Positions 1-7,346 of a DNA stretch of 32,872 nucleotides are shown piece after piece. The position numbers were made by a program, and so were the translations under genes. Numbering within the stretch: position 1 is the stretch's first letter; each line of letters starts with the position of its first letter. Below the pieces are notes generated by a model. The model made no database searches and was not told the DNA's origin. It saw only the letters and a list, made by a program, of their open reading frames with translations. Source of the stretch: Deltaproteobacteria bacterium (GTDB lineage Archaea > Thermoplasmatota > Poseidoniia > Poseidoniales > Poseidoniaceae); the NCBI GenBank assembly GCA_028344335.1, contig JAOMAZ010000016.1:1-32872 (forward strand), in the 5' to 3' direction.

Positions 1-368
1 TTTAAAGTTGGTTGCCCGAGTAATTGTACTTCACCATTATCCATCTCAACATTACTCTTGTAGCCATATGCCATACCAGGAGGTTGGCCTGACCATGATG
101 CTGAACCCTTGCCACCAAAATCCGTATCTGTTGTCAAGTTACTATATTGTGCAGAAGATGGTTCCCCCCTGAGATCGAAATTTGCAGCGCTAACTTCGGC
201 TCCATATGGAATGTTGATTTGGCCAGCAGAACCATTGCCTTGACCATTGAAAGTATGAGTGTAAGAAGTTTCACCACCCACAAATTGGGTTTCTGTTGTA
301 ACTCCACTTGCTAGCGGAGAAAATGTTGATGCGAGAAAGAGTAGAATGAGTCCTATTGCCTTGCGCAT
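1..368 (-). CDS. Secreted or surface protein, 3' end cut off by the window
   Basis: Reading the minus strand from an ATG at 366-368, the frame stays open to base 1, giving 122 codons of an incomplete protein. Residues 1-22 form a classic signal peptide: MRK, then a hydrophobic core (AIGLILLFLAS), then a small-residue cleavage region (SPLASG). The mature part is rich in Gly, Ser, Thr, Asn and Gln (for example GGETSYTH, GQGNGSAGQ) with no cysteine in view, as expected for an exported beta-rich adhesin or surface-layer type protein. I do not recognise a family. It is transcribed divergently from the two-TM gene at 542. A 6-bp dyad (385-401) and a GC hairpin (427-442) lie just upstream of its start. 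Confidence 0.8.
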   Translation of the reverse strand, partial: MRKAIGLILLFLASTFSPLASGVTTETQFVGGETSYTHTFNGQGNGSAGQINIPYGAEVSAANFDLRGEPSSAQYSNLTTDTDFGGKGSASWSGQPPGMAYGYKSNVEMDNGEVQLLGQPTL

Positions 369-384
369 GATAATCTCTATTCCC

Positions 385-401
385 TGCAATGGATAATTGC
401 A
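385..401. promoter_or_regulatory. Inverted repeat TGCAAT-N5-ATTGCA upstream of the secreted-protein gene
   Basis: TGCAAT at 385-390 and ATTGCA at 396-401 are perfect 6-bp inverted arms around a 5-base spacer. The dyad begins 17 bases upstream of the secreted-protein start codon. Size and position would suit a regulator-binding site near the transcription start, but no regulator is identified and a 6-bp dyad can occur by chance. Confidence 0.3.
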
Positions 402-426
402 TTTGAACTATCCCCTGCGTGAACAC

Positions 427-442
427 CGCCCCCAAGGGGGCG
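427..442. repeat. Perfect 7-bp GC hairpin with AA loop, followed by TTTT
   Basis: CGCCCCC (427-433), AA, GGGGGCG (436-442) form a perfect GC stem, and TTTT follows at 443-446 on the plus strand. It resembles an intrinsic terminator but lies between two divergent genes, with no plus-strand gene in view upstream that would need terminating. It may end an antisense or leader transcript, or be a protein-binding or structural element. The rest of 369-541 shows nothing else I can name. Confidence 0.5.
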
Positions 443-541
443 TTTTACCGATATCATGACTGGGAAGTAGTTTCGTTTGCAAATCAAATCACACAATCCT
501 TGATGAATGACTCGGAGGTGTGCCACACTGGAGAAGAGCGC

Positions 542-958
542 ATGGCAGGGCGAGCAAGGAAAAAAGATGGGGCTTTCAAAAGATGGTGGCGAGGAAAGCA
601 AGACAAACATTTACAAATTCTTTCAGCCATATTTTTGGGCGCGATTGCAATGATTCTATCCAGCCTTGTGCAACTGGTTTTACTCCGTCAAGATGCTGCA
701 TGGGCCGATTATACAACGATGGCGTGGATACTTCTAACACTATCAAGCCTGATTGCAATTTGGATTGGGCCGGAGTTCGTTCATTATATCGGTCAATACA
801 ATCTCCTCAATGAGGTACTCGAATTAGATTCCCGCTCCGAAGTTTCACGTCGCCGACAAGAGGCAGAAGCGGCTGCAAAGATTCTTGGCAGCCGGTATGT
901 CGCAAGGCTTGATGAACATCTTGTCGAGCTCGGTATCAAGCGAGCAAGACGTACTTGA
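542..958 (+). CDS. Small two-TM membrane protein with charged cytoplasmic tail
   Basis: This is a 138-residue protein from the ATG at 542. It begins with a Lys/Arg-rich segment (MAGRARKKDGAFKRWW), followed by two hydrophobic helices at about residues 27-50 and 57-80. The C-terminal half is charged and helical, containing an E/A-rich stretch (RRRQEAEAAAKIL) and ending KRARRT. By the positive-inside rule both ends should be cytoplasmic. The frame is open further upstream (GTG at 419, ATG at 503). I chose 542 because GGAG at 530-533 lies 8 bases before it and because an earlier start would place the GC hairpin inside the coding region. No family recognised. It ends 12 bases before the signal peptidase gene, so the two are probably co-transcribed and may work together in membrane protein export. 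Confidence 0.7.
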   Translation: MAGRARKKDGAFKRWWRGKQDKHLQILSAIFLGAIAMILSSLVQLVLLRQDAAWADYTTMAWILLTLSSLIAIWIGPEFVHYIGQYNLLNEVLELDSRSEVSRRRQEAEAAAKILGSRYVARLDEHLVELGIKRARRT

Positions 959-970
959 ACAGGTGATGGA

Positions 971-1963
971 ATGAGTTGGAACTTGCTGCGCGAAGCCTGC
1001 CTCGCGGTGGGTATGATTGGAGTTTTGATTCTATCTCTATGGGGGATAACCGGACAGATGCCGCCATTGGTTGTGGTTGAATCTGATTCAATGGTGCATA
1101 ATGCAGAGTCCGGCGAAGTTGGTTCAATCGATGCTGGGGATTTGATTTTGGTTCATCAATATCAAACAACTAAAGTGATAACATTTGCAGAGGCAACCTA
1201 CCCGAACAACAAGCATTACGGCCATTCTAGTCATGGGATGAATGGCGATGTCATCATCTATGAGAAAAATGGAGAGGTCGGTACACCAATCATTCACAGA
1301 GCAATTCTTGAGGCTGTGCCCTCACTGACTAAAGCGGCAAATGATAGCACTGATTGCAACACTTCCATTTACGATTCAAGTCTCAAAGCCTGTATCCTCA
1401 GTTGGGATGTTCCAGGAACTACCCTACGTAATGTGAGCAGTATTTCATGGGTTTTTGATGGCAATTGGACAGGTGAATACGACTGCCAAAGAAATTCTCA
1501 ATTCAATCATGGAGAAGTAGGCATGGAGAAATTTCTAACAATTGAGAATTGGAAGCCACAAAGAGCGGGTTTCATGACCCTTGGAGATAACAACAAATGT
1601 TCTGTTGACCAAGGTTGGTCTCCTTCAAAGGGCGGTGTTGCTGGCGCTACTGGATTATTCGATTCTAATGGAGTTGGGGTTGATGCAGTCTCTCGCAGTC
1701 ACCTCGTTGGTATTGCAGGAGGAGAGATTCCTTGGCTTGGCACGGTGAAATTGATGATGTCAGGAGATGGCTCGCCTGGCACAAGTCAAGTTCCAAGTGC
1801 ATCTTGGGGCTGGTTATTCATTAGTATTGCAAGCGTGTTAGCTCTGCCAATAATTTTGGAGCCACTATTGAATCGAATTATTAATGGCTCACCAGAGGTT
1901 GCTGAGGCTGAGCAAGAGCGCAATTATGCGGAACGGTTTCCGGTCAACGTGTCTTCAGCATGA
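971..1963 (+). CDS. Signal peptidase I, archaeal/ER Ser-His type (S26B)
   Basis: Predicted membrane-bound signal peptidase of 330 residues, cleaving signal peptides on the outer face. TM1 spans about residues 10-28. The nucleophile box follows as ESDSM, with Ser40 the likely nucleophile. GDVIIY (92-97) precedes IIHRA (107-111), where His109 sits where bacterial enzymes have Lys, as in the SEC11/archaeal branch. The acidic box is MTLGDNN (203-208 region, Asp206). GIAGGEIPWLG (248-258) is a conserved motif before a C-terminal TM at about 280-300. About 90 residues separate the His box from the GDNN box; this Asn/Ser-rich insert has four Cys that could form disulfides outside the cell. It follows the two-TM gene by 12 bases. 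Its 3' end overlaps the opposing gene by 40 bases. Confidence 0.9.
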   Translation: MSWNLLREACLAVGMIGVLILSLWGITGQMPPLVVVESDSMVHNAESGEVGSIDAGDLILVHQYQTTKVITFAEATYPNNKHYGHSSHGMNGDVIIYEKNGEVGTPIIHRAILEAVPSLTKAANDSTDCNTSIYDSSLKACILSWDVPGTTLRNVSSISWVFDGNWTGEYDCQRNSQFNHGEVGMEKFLTIENWKPQRAGFMTLGDNNKCSVDQGWSPSKGGVAGATGLFDSNGVGVDAVSRSHLVGIAGGEIPWLGTVKLMMSGDGSPGTSQVPSASWGWLFISIASVLALPIILEPLLNRIINGSPEVAEAEQERNYAERFPVNVSSA

Positions 1964-2460
1964 GTGATTTTTTGGTTGATTTTGTCCTGAGCCTCAACTA
2001 ATTTCCCGATACTCGCTTGTTCTAGCATTCGTGATACTGCATCTCTATTTCTCTTTACTGCTTGGATTCTCTTGGCTTGGTCGCGGTTCTTTTCTGTACT
2101 CCCTCGCATACTCATCAGCCATTCCTCTAATAGTGATGATAGTGCATGGGGGGTTTTCATCATCGCTGACAAAGTCATGTTCTGCCGCCTGAAACGCAAC
2201 TTGATGGTACCATCCGAAAGGCGGTTTGCTTGAACTGATCCAGGATTCCATTCCTCGACCCTGATAGCCACTTGCCTTTCAGTTGCCAACACATTGTCTT
2301 CACCTGCTTTCAATCGAAGTATTGCAACCATAGTTGAATATTTGAGAAGGACCTCATGAACTCCATCAAATGAAGACCAATGAGTAATTTCCATGGGTGC
2401 TTGACCCCATGTCCGCATCGACCAATCATCGACAGCGTCCTCATCGAAATCATCAGCCAT
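1924..2460 (-). CDS. Hypothetical protein, acidic N-terminus, coiled-coil C-terminus
   Basis: A 178-residue soluble protein that I do not recognise. It starts with an acidic stretch (MADDFDEDAVDDW). A mixed alpha/beta middle follows (about 25-100), including RLSDGTIKLRFRRQN. The C-terminal third is charged and helical (about 115-175, QAKRIQAVKRNRDAVSRML), likely a coiled coil. No signal peptide or TM segment. The ATG at 2458-2460 is the first in frame and has no clear ribosome-binding site, so the message may be leaderless. The last 40 bases overlap the end of the convergent signal peptidase gene. Its reading frame is consistent along its length, which favours a real gene over a shadow. Confidence 0.7.
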   Translation of the reverse strand: MADDFDEDAVDDWSMRTWGQAPMEITHWSSFDGVHEVLLKYSTMVAILRLKAGEDNVLATERQVAIRVEEWNPGSVQANRLSDGTIKLRFRRQNMTLSAMMKTPHALSSLLEEWLMSMRGSTEKNRDQAKRIQAVKRNRDAVSRMLEQASIGKLVEAQDKINQKITHAEDTLTGNRSA

Positions 2461-2536
2461 TGAATGATGCGTGAATCCTTGTCATTTCAAGCCATCCACT
2501 CACTCTTCACTTTGATTGGGAGTTGAAAACCTCAAG

Positions 2537-2549
2537 AAGGAGAGGTATG
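2537..2549 (+). promoter_or_regulatory. Strong RBS and ATG in the wrong frame ahead of the helicase
   Basis: AAGGAGAGG at 2537-2545 leads into an ATG at 2547-2549. Translation from it reads MALPCRG and ends at TGA 2607-2609 after 20 codons, in a frame different from the helicase. Removing one G from the G6 run at 2563-2568 would join it in frame to the helicase. This is either the true helicase start damaged by an indel or a short leader peptide overlapping it. Confidence 0.45.
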
Positions 2550-2568
2550 GCCCTTCCATGTAGGGGGG

Positions 2569-5500
2569 TTGCGCGCGTCACTTTTTTCAGAACACGGGCT
2601 CCTCGATGAGCAACTCAATGCTGCGTTAGCTAATCTTAGTTGGACGCCTACTCCAATTCAAAAACTGGCGATTGACCCCTTGAGTAGAGGGTTGGATCGC
2701 CTAATCATCGCCCCAACCGGTTCTGGAAAAACGATGGCTGCGGTACTTCCATTACTTGAGCGCTGTAAAAATGAAGGTTGGGAGGGCTTGTCAATCCTCT
2801 ATATTACTCCACTAAGAGCATTGAATCGAGATGTCGATAGACGACTTCAAGATATTGCCGCAGCCATTGGCCTACGCGTAGGACTTCGGCATGGAGATAC
2901 AACCCAATATGAGCGTACGAAGCAAGTAAAAAATCCACCACATTTACTTGTTACAACTCCTGAAACTTTCCAGGTCATGTTCACAGGCCATCGTCTATTA
3001 GCAATGCTATCAAATGTAAAAGTAGTTATTATCGACGAGGTACACGAATTAGCCTCTTCAGAACGTGGATGGCAACTTAGCCTAGGCTTAGAGAGATTAC
3101 GATCCTTAACCGGAAATGATGTTCAAAGAGTAGGGCTCTCTGCTACAGTTGGCAATCCAAATGAAGTGGCGGCTTGGTTATCTCCGCAGGCTGAAGCGAT
3201 TTCAGTAGGTGGAATGAGAGCCACAGAATTGATCGTTGAAAGTGCTCATCCAGATGTGTCGGATGAAGCCTCAGGGTTGGACCTTGGTTTATCCGCTCGT
3301 GCCCATGCAGCACTGCGTTTGTTAGCAAAAAGAATCGAGCATAATTCTCCTTGTTTAGTATTTGTAAATTCTCGAAGTTCAGCAGAAACTATCGCTCAAA
3401 GGCTCGAAGCCATTGCTACTCACCTTCGAGTTGGAGTCCATCACGGCAGCCTTGCAAGTGAAACTAGACAACAAATGGAGGATGAACTAAGGGCAGGCGA
3501 CCTACATGCACTGGTTTGTACTAGCAGTTTGGAATTAGGCATTGATGTGGGAAGTATTGCTCATGTCATCCAAATCCGCTCCCCTCGTTCGGTCGATAGA
3601 ATGCTGCAAAGAGTTGGAAGGGCCGAACATCACCTCGATGGAATTGGGCGCGGACGTTTGATTTCTTGGGAAGGCGATGATATCGCTGAATCTGCAGTTA
3701 TTGCCCGACGTGCTTTGAAAGGAGCCCTTGAGCCTGTTTCTTGGCGAGATAGGCCACTATCAGTAGTTGCAAACCAACTTGTTCAAATGGCAAAATGCCA
3801 TGGAGCCGTTAGCATTGATGAAGCTACAATGATAATCTCCAAGGCCCCCCAATTTACCAATTGGAAAAGAGAAGATACAATAGAAATTATTAGGGTTCTT
3901 GAGGACGGTTGGCTACTGCGCTTTGTTGAAGAAGGTGAGAAAGCACCTTGGTGGACTTGGCATCGTAGCATTTGGAGTATTGCTTATCTTCAAAGTAAAG
4001 GGAAAATCCCAGAGGAAATGCCGCAGACTGAAAGTGATGAAGCCCCAGAAGGATTCGAAGAATTAGAATTGAAAATCCCTGAACACTTCAAAAATGGCTG
4101 GTTTTCCCCTGCTGGAAGAACAAGGACTTATGCAATGAATCACTTTTCTATGATTCCAGACAGTCAGTCATATCGAGTTAGGGATGCCGTTACTCGGCGT
4201 AGCCTCGGTTCTGTAGACGAGGCATTTGTTCTATCTCTTGATTCAGGTGGTGATGACGAAGATGGCCAACGTCGTCGCTTCGTCATGGCTGGAAGAACTT
4301 GGCAAGTTATCGATGCCGACCCAGAAAAAGAGGAATTGCTAGTTGCTCCCGTTAGTGATCAAGGCACAGCCCCAGTTTGGGCTGGGGAATTGCCTCCAAC
4401 ACCTGAAAAGGTCGCTCGTGAAATTGGTCGTTTACGGCATTTATTGGCAGTTGATGTGGGGGCCCAGATGTTGGAGGATGAAGAGGCGGACCAATTTGGT
4501 TTACTTTGCATGGATGAAATCGATGCAGGTAGTTATCCACTCGATGAAGAAGCACGAGGTTTGCTATTTGAAGAAGTTCTAAACCATCTTGATACAACTG
4601 GAATACTACCTACTGACCGTTGTATCACCATCGAAAACAGAGATGAAGCAATCGTAGTCAATTCCTGTCAAGGTAGTAGGATAAACGAAGCCTTAGCACA
4701 CCTCCTACAAGCCATGGCCTCAACACGTTCAGGTAAGATGGGTCGAATTCTAGTTGAGCCTACTCGGTTCTCATTACAGATGGGAGGTATCAACCCAGAG
4801 GATGTAAAAAAATGGATGATGGAAACCCCACCCGATGCTGTTGCTGGAATATTGTCGGTAACCTTACCAAACTCTAGGCAAGTGAGATGGCGTTTCGCAG
4901 AAGTAGCAAAGGTGTTTGGGGTTCTGCGTAAAGGTGTTGACCCAAGACGCATTAATCTTCACGGCTTACTCAAAAAATACCGTGGTACAGTAGTAATGCA
5001 AGAAGTGCTCTCTCGTCTTTTCCACGAAAGAATGGATGTTGAAGGTACAGGAGATGTATTACGAGGAATTCAAAGTGGAATAATTAGAGTTGAAATCACT
5101 GCTGCAGGACCTTTGGGATTATCGCCACGTGGAGAAAAGGATTTGCTGATGCCAAACTGGTCAAATGCACAAGTTAGAGATCGATTGAGATCTCGTTTGA
5201 TGAATGAGCGTGCGGTCTTGTGCTGTCTAAAATGTGGAGGAACCAAGACTTTTCGTGTTGCCAAGTTCGCTGAATTGGAAGTTATTTGCAGATTCTGTAA
5301 AGGCAGAATGATGGCTTGCTCTCGAGAAGGTTTGAGGGAGATGCTAGAAAAGTGGGTCGCCTCAAAAGAAAAATCTGATAAAAACAGAATGAATCGTTGT
5401 GCTGAAGCTATCAAAAGAAGAGGACTTGATGCTGTTCTTTGTTTGATGGGGAGAGGAATTGGTGAAACTACAGCCACTCGGCTATTACGAAGTGTGCCAC

Positions 5501-5577
5501 CAGGTAATCTTGATGCCTTATTAGAAGCGATTCATAATGCTGAAATTCTCTATGCAAGAACACGCCGGTTTTGGTAA
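2569..5577 (+). CDS. Lhr-type ATP-dependent DNA/RNA helicase (superfamily 2)
   Basis: A 1002-residue Ski2/Lhr-like helicase, presumably acting in DNA repair or nucleic-acid remodelling. A Q-motif (WTPTPIQ, 25-31) is followed by Walker A APTGSGKT (48-55), PLRAL (81-85), DEVH (156-159) and SAT (191-193). The second RecA domain carries TSSLELGID and QRVGRAEH (motifs V and VI). A long Lhr-specific region follows, with a zinc ribbon near the C-terminus (Cys886-x2-Cys889 and Cys907-x2-Cys910). The last 60 residues (GIGETTATRLLR) look like a helix-hairpin-helix. The only usable in-frame start is TTG at 2569, directly after six Gs. A better RBS/ATG at 2547 is one base out of frame, so the true protein may begin MALPCRGLRAS. 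The gene ends convergently 35 bases from the deaminase. Confidence 0.93.
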   Translation: MRASLFSEHGLLDEQLNAALANLSWTPTPIQKLAIDPLSRGLDRLIIAPTGSGKTMAAVLPLLERCKNEGWEGLSILYITPLRALNRDVDRRLQDIAAAIGLRVGLRHGDTTQYERTKQVKNPPHLLVTTPETFQVMFTGHRLLAMLSNVKVVIIDEVHELASSERGWQLSLGLERLRSLTGNDVQRVGLSATVGNPNEVAAWLSPQAEAISVGGMRATELIVESAHPDVSDEASGLDLGLSARAHAALRLLAKRIEHNSPCLVFVNSRSSAETIAQRLEAIATHLRVGVHHGSLASETRQQMEDELRAGDLHALVCTSSLELGIDVGSIAHVIQIRSPRSVDRMLQRVGRAEHHLDGIGRGRLISWEGDDIAESAVIARRALKGALEPVSWRDRPLSVVANQLVQMAKCHGAVSIDEATMIISKAPQFTNWKREDTIEIIRVLEDGWLLRFVEEGEKAPWWTWHRSIWSIAYLQSKGKIPEEMPQTESDEAPEGFEELELKIPEHFKNGWFSPAGRTRTYAMNHFSMIPDSQSYRVRDAVTRRSLGSVDEAFVLSLDSGGDDEDGQRRRFVMAGRTWQVIDADPEKEELLVAPVSDQGTAPVWAGELPPTPEKVAREIGRLRHLLAVDVGAQMLEDEEADQFGLLCMDEIDAGSYPLDEEARGLLFEEVLNHLDTTGILPTDRCITIENRDEAIVVNSCQGSRINEALAHLLQAMASTRSGKMGRILVEPTRFSLQMGGINPEDVKKWMMETPPDAVAGILSVTLPNSRQVRWRFAEVAKVFGVLRKGVDPRRINLHGLLKKYRGTVVMQEVLSRLFHERMDVEGTGDVLRGIQSGIIRVEITAAGPLGLSPRGEKDLLMPNWSNAQVRDRLRSRLMNERAVLCCLKCGGTKTFRVAKFAELEVICRFCKGRMMACSREGLREMLEKWVASKEKSDKNRMNRCAEAIKRRGLDAVLCLMGRGIGETTATRLLRSVPPGNLDALLEAIHNAEILYARTRRFW

Positions 5578-5612
5578 TCTTTTCTATTGATGAAATTAAA
5601 AATCTAATTGAA
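5578..5612. terminator. AT-rich convergent intergenic gap, probable T-tract termination on both strands
   Basis: These 35 bases between convergent stop codons are strongly AT-rich. The plus strand has TCTTTTCT right after the helicase stop. The minus strand has a T5 tract (GATTTTTAATT) after the deaminase stop. Archaeal transcription commonly ends at T-runs without a hairpin, so this probably terminates both genes. No hairpin is evident. Confidence 0.4.
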
Positions 5613-6092
5613 TTATAGATTCTGCCCACGTGGGTCTTTAGGACCATCAGTGCTTTGGATTTCAACCCCATGTTTCTGGAGATATTCTATGCCGTTAGCC
5701 CCGCCGAATCCACCATCAACAACAATCACTTTGGAAATCCCCGCATGATGGATTATCTTAGCGCACATCATACATGGTTCACCAGTGACGATTAGCCAGG
5801 CTTTGTTGGTAGGAACTCCATTAGCCGCAGAGTTGCAAATCAAATTCATCTCAGCATGATGGCAACCAATCTCCACTCTTGTTCCAGATTCAACATTCAT
5901 CGTATCTCTCAAGCATTCATCCCCACCACAAAGATTGCCGCCACCTCGTGGGCCACCATTGTAGCCATCCATCAGCACGACGTTTCTTTCTGGATCTACA
6001 AGTAATGCTCCAAATTTAGCACGGGGGCAATTACTAGCCTTTGCAAGAGCGAGGCATTGCTCGATACGAATTGCCAGATGTTTGTCTTTCAT
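5613..6092 (-). CDS. dCMP/cytidine deaminase family protein
   Basis: A 159-residue zinc-dependent deaminase, probably converting dCMP to dUMP for thymidylate synthesis. The zinc and catalytic motifs are CHHAE (77-81; His79 zinc ligand, Glu81 proton shuttle) and GEPCMMC (104-110; Cys107 and Cys110 zinc ligands). The N-terminal CPRAKFGALLVDP and YNGGPRGG segments match the dCMP deaminase/ComEB type rather than free cytidine deaminase. An insertion with three further Cys/His residues (residues 55-80) may bind a second zinc, as in other dCMP deaminases. It follows folC by 45 bases on the same strand. GGTGG directly upstream of the ATG could serve as a ribosome-binding site. Substrate choice between dCMP and related nucleotides cannot be fixed from sequence. 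Confidence 0.9.
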   Translation of the reverse strand: MKDKHLAIRIEQCLALAKASNCPRAKFGALLVDPERNVVLMDGYNGGPRGGGNLCGGDECLRDTMNVESGTRVEIGCHHAEMNLICNSAANGVPTNKAWLIVTGEPCMMCAKIIHHAGISKVIVVDGGFGGANGIEYLQKHGVEIQSTDGPKDPRGQNL

Positions 6093-6137
6093 GCCGCCAC
6101 CAACTACCTGCTGTAGCCTATCTTATGTGAACCTGAC

Positions 6138-7283
6138 TTAGAGCAAAGATAGATCTTCATCACTATCTTTTCCAAGTATTTTTAATAAATTCCCCTGTAG
6201 ATATAATGATCCACAAGAAACGATAAAATCACCCTTTATTTGATTGAGGGCGTTTTTTGGAGTGGGAACATTTCTTCCAAATGGTATCAATGAGGTTTTG
6301 ATTGCTGGATAACGACCACCTTGGGGTTCTGTACAAACAACATCAATTGGCGGATATTTTACCATTAATTCTACTAATGGTTGAATGAACTCTTCCAAGT
6401 CATGTTGCGGAGAGGAACCAAAAATCAAACTCCATGGCCTATTTTGAATCAACTTTTCAAGAGCCTCTACAAAACGAATCATGCCGCTTGGGTTATGGGC
6501 AGCATCCAACAAAAACTCAATATTATCTATGTGAAAATTCTGCATCCGAGCCGGCCAATTCAATTTCCCAAGGGATTCTTCTACTGCCGTAGCCGCATTC
6601 TCAAATCCACATTTGAGTAGAACTGCCTTTGCTAATATGGCTGCTTCATTTGTGAAATCTACGTTTGGAACCAAAACCCATTGGACTTGGTGGTATTTCT
6701 CCACCTCATCAACCAATAATGGGTCGTACTTCATCAGCAAAGGAACTGATTTGGAGGCGATTGCTGCTTTTTCTAAAGCAATTTCCTGAATCGTTTCTCC
6801 AAGTATCTCTCTGTGTTCTAATGATATCGAAGTTACTAGACAAGACATTGCATCACAAGTTCTAGTCGCATCAAGGCGCCCACCAAGCCCAACTTCCACC
6901 ACCATGACATCTACTTCCATTCTCTCAAAAACTATGCAGGCGGCCAACCAAGTCGCTTCAAAGAAAGTCATCCCTTCATCAATTTCCATTAACCGAAGTA
7001 ATGCATCATCGAAAACAGAAGCCGAAACCGGAACTCCGTTTACTCGGATTCTTTCCTCTATTCTGGAAACATGAGGAGAAGTGAAGGTTCCAACTTTTTG
7101 GCCAGATATAATCAGTGCAGCACTTAAAATTGCACATGTCGTTCCTTTACCATTACTACCAGCAACATGTATTGCCTTCGAAGTTTTTTGGGGATTTCCA
7201 AGTCTTTCCAAAGCCCGATATGTCATATCTAATCCAAGTGACATTCCACGAGTCCTAAGGCCCTCTAACCATTCTCGTGGCAT
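6138..7283 (-). CDS. folC: Folylpolyglutamate/dihydrofolate synthase (Mur-ligase family)
   Basis: A predicted cytoplasmic ATP-dependent ligase adding glutamate to folate (or to dihydropteroate), 381 residues from the ATG at 7281-7283. The sequence starts MPREWLEGLRTRGM, then LGLDMTYRALERLGNPQ as in FolC. The P-loop is AGSNGKGTT (41-49). The central domain contains HREILGETIQEIALEKAAI, with the conserved Lys region. The C-terminal domain starts near LLDAAHNPSG, the Mur-ligase hinge. The frame also opens at a GTG (7313), which would add MEIPTAIIII; this looks like upstream DNA being read through. Divergent from the presenilin-like gene, with about 60 bases between starts that must hold both promoters. 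In archaea the natural substrate may be a folate-like pterin, so the exact product is uncertain. Confidence 0.88.
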   Translation of the reverse strand: MPREWLEGLRTRGMSLGLDMTYRALERLGNPQKTSKAIHVAGSNGKGTTCAILSAALIISGQKVGTFTSPHVSRIEERIRVNGVPVSASVFDDALLRLMEIDEGMTFFEATWLAACIVFERMEVDVMVVEVGLGGRLDATRTCDAMSCLVTSISLEHREILGETIQEIALEKAAIASKSVPLLMKYDPLLVDEVEKYHQVQWVLVPNVDFTNEAAILAKAVLLKCGFENAATAVEESLGKLNWPARMQNFHIDNIEFLLDAAHNPSGMIRFVEALEKLIQNRPWSLIFGSSPQHDLEEFIQPLVELMVKYPPIDVVCTEPQGGRYPAIKTSLIPFGRNVPTPKNALNQIKGDFIVSCGSLYLQGNLLKILGKDSDEDLSLL

Positions 7284-7346
7284 GATAATGATAATTGCAG
7301 TAGGTATCTCCACTTCAGCCCTCGCCCAGCCTCGTCAAGCAAAGCC

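Noticed and set aside
427-446. GC hairpin plus TTTT as a simple gene terminator
   Set aside because: The genes on both sides point away from it, so it would terminate no visible transcript.
419-541. N-terminal extension of the two-TM protein from GTG 419 or ATG 503
   Set aside because: It would place the GC hairpin inside the coding region and lacks a ribosome site. The ATG at 542 has GGAG 8 bases upstream.
5070-5477. 135-residue minus-strand reading frame
   Set aside because: Lies fully inside the helicase gene and has no recognisable domain; a shadow frame.
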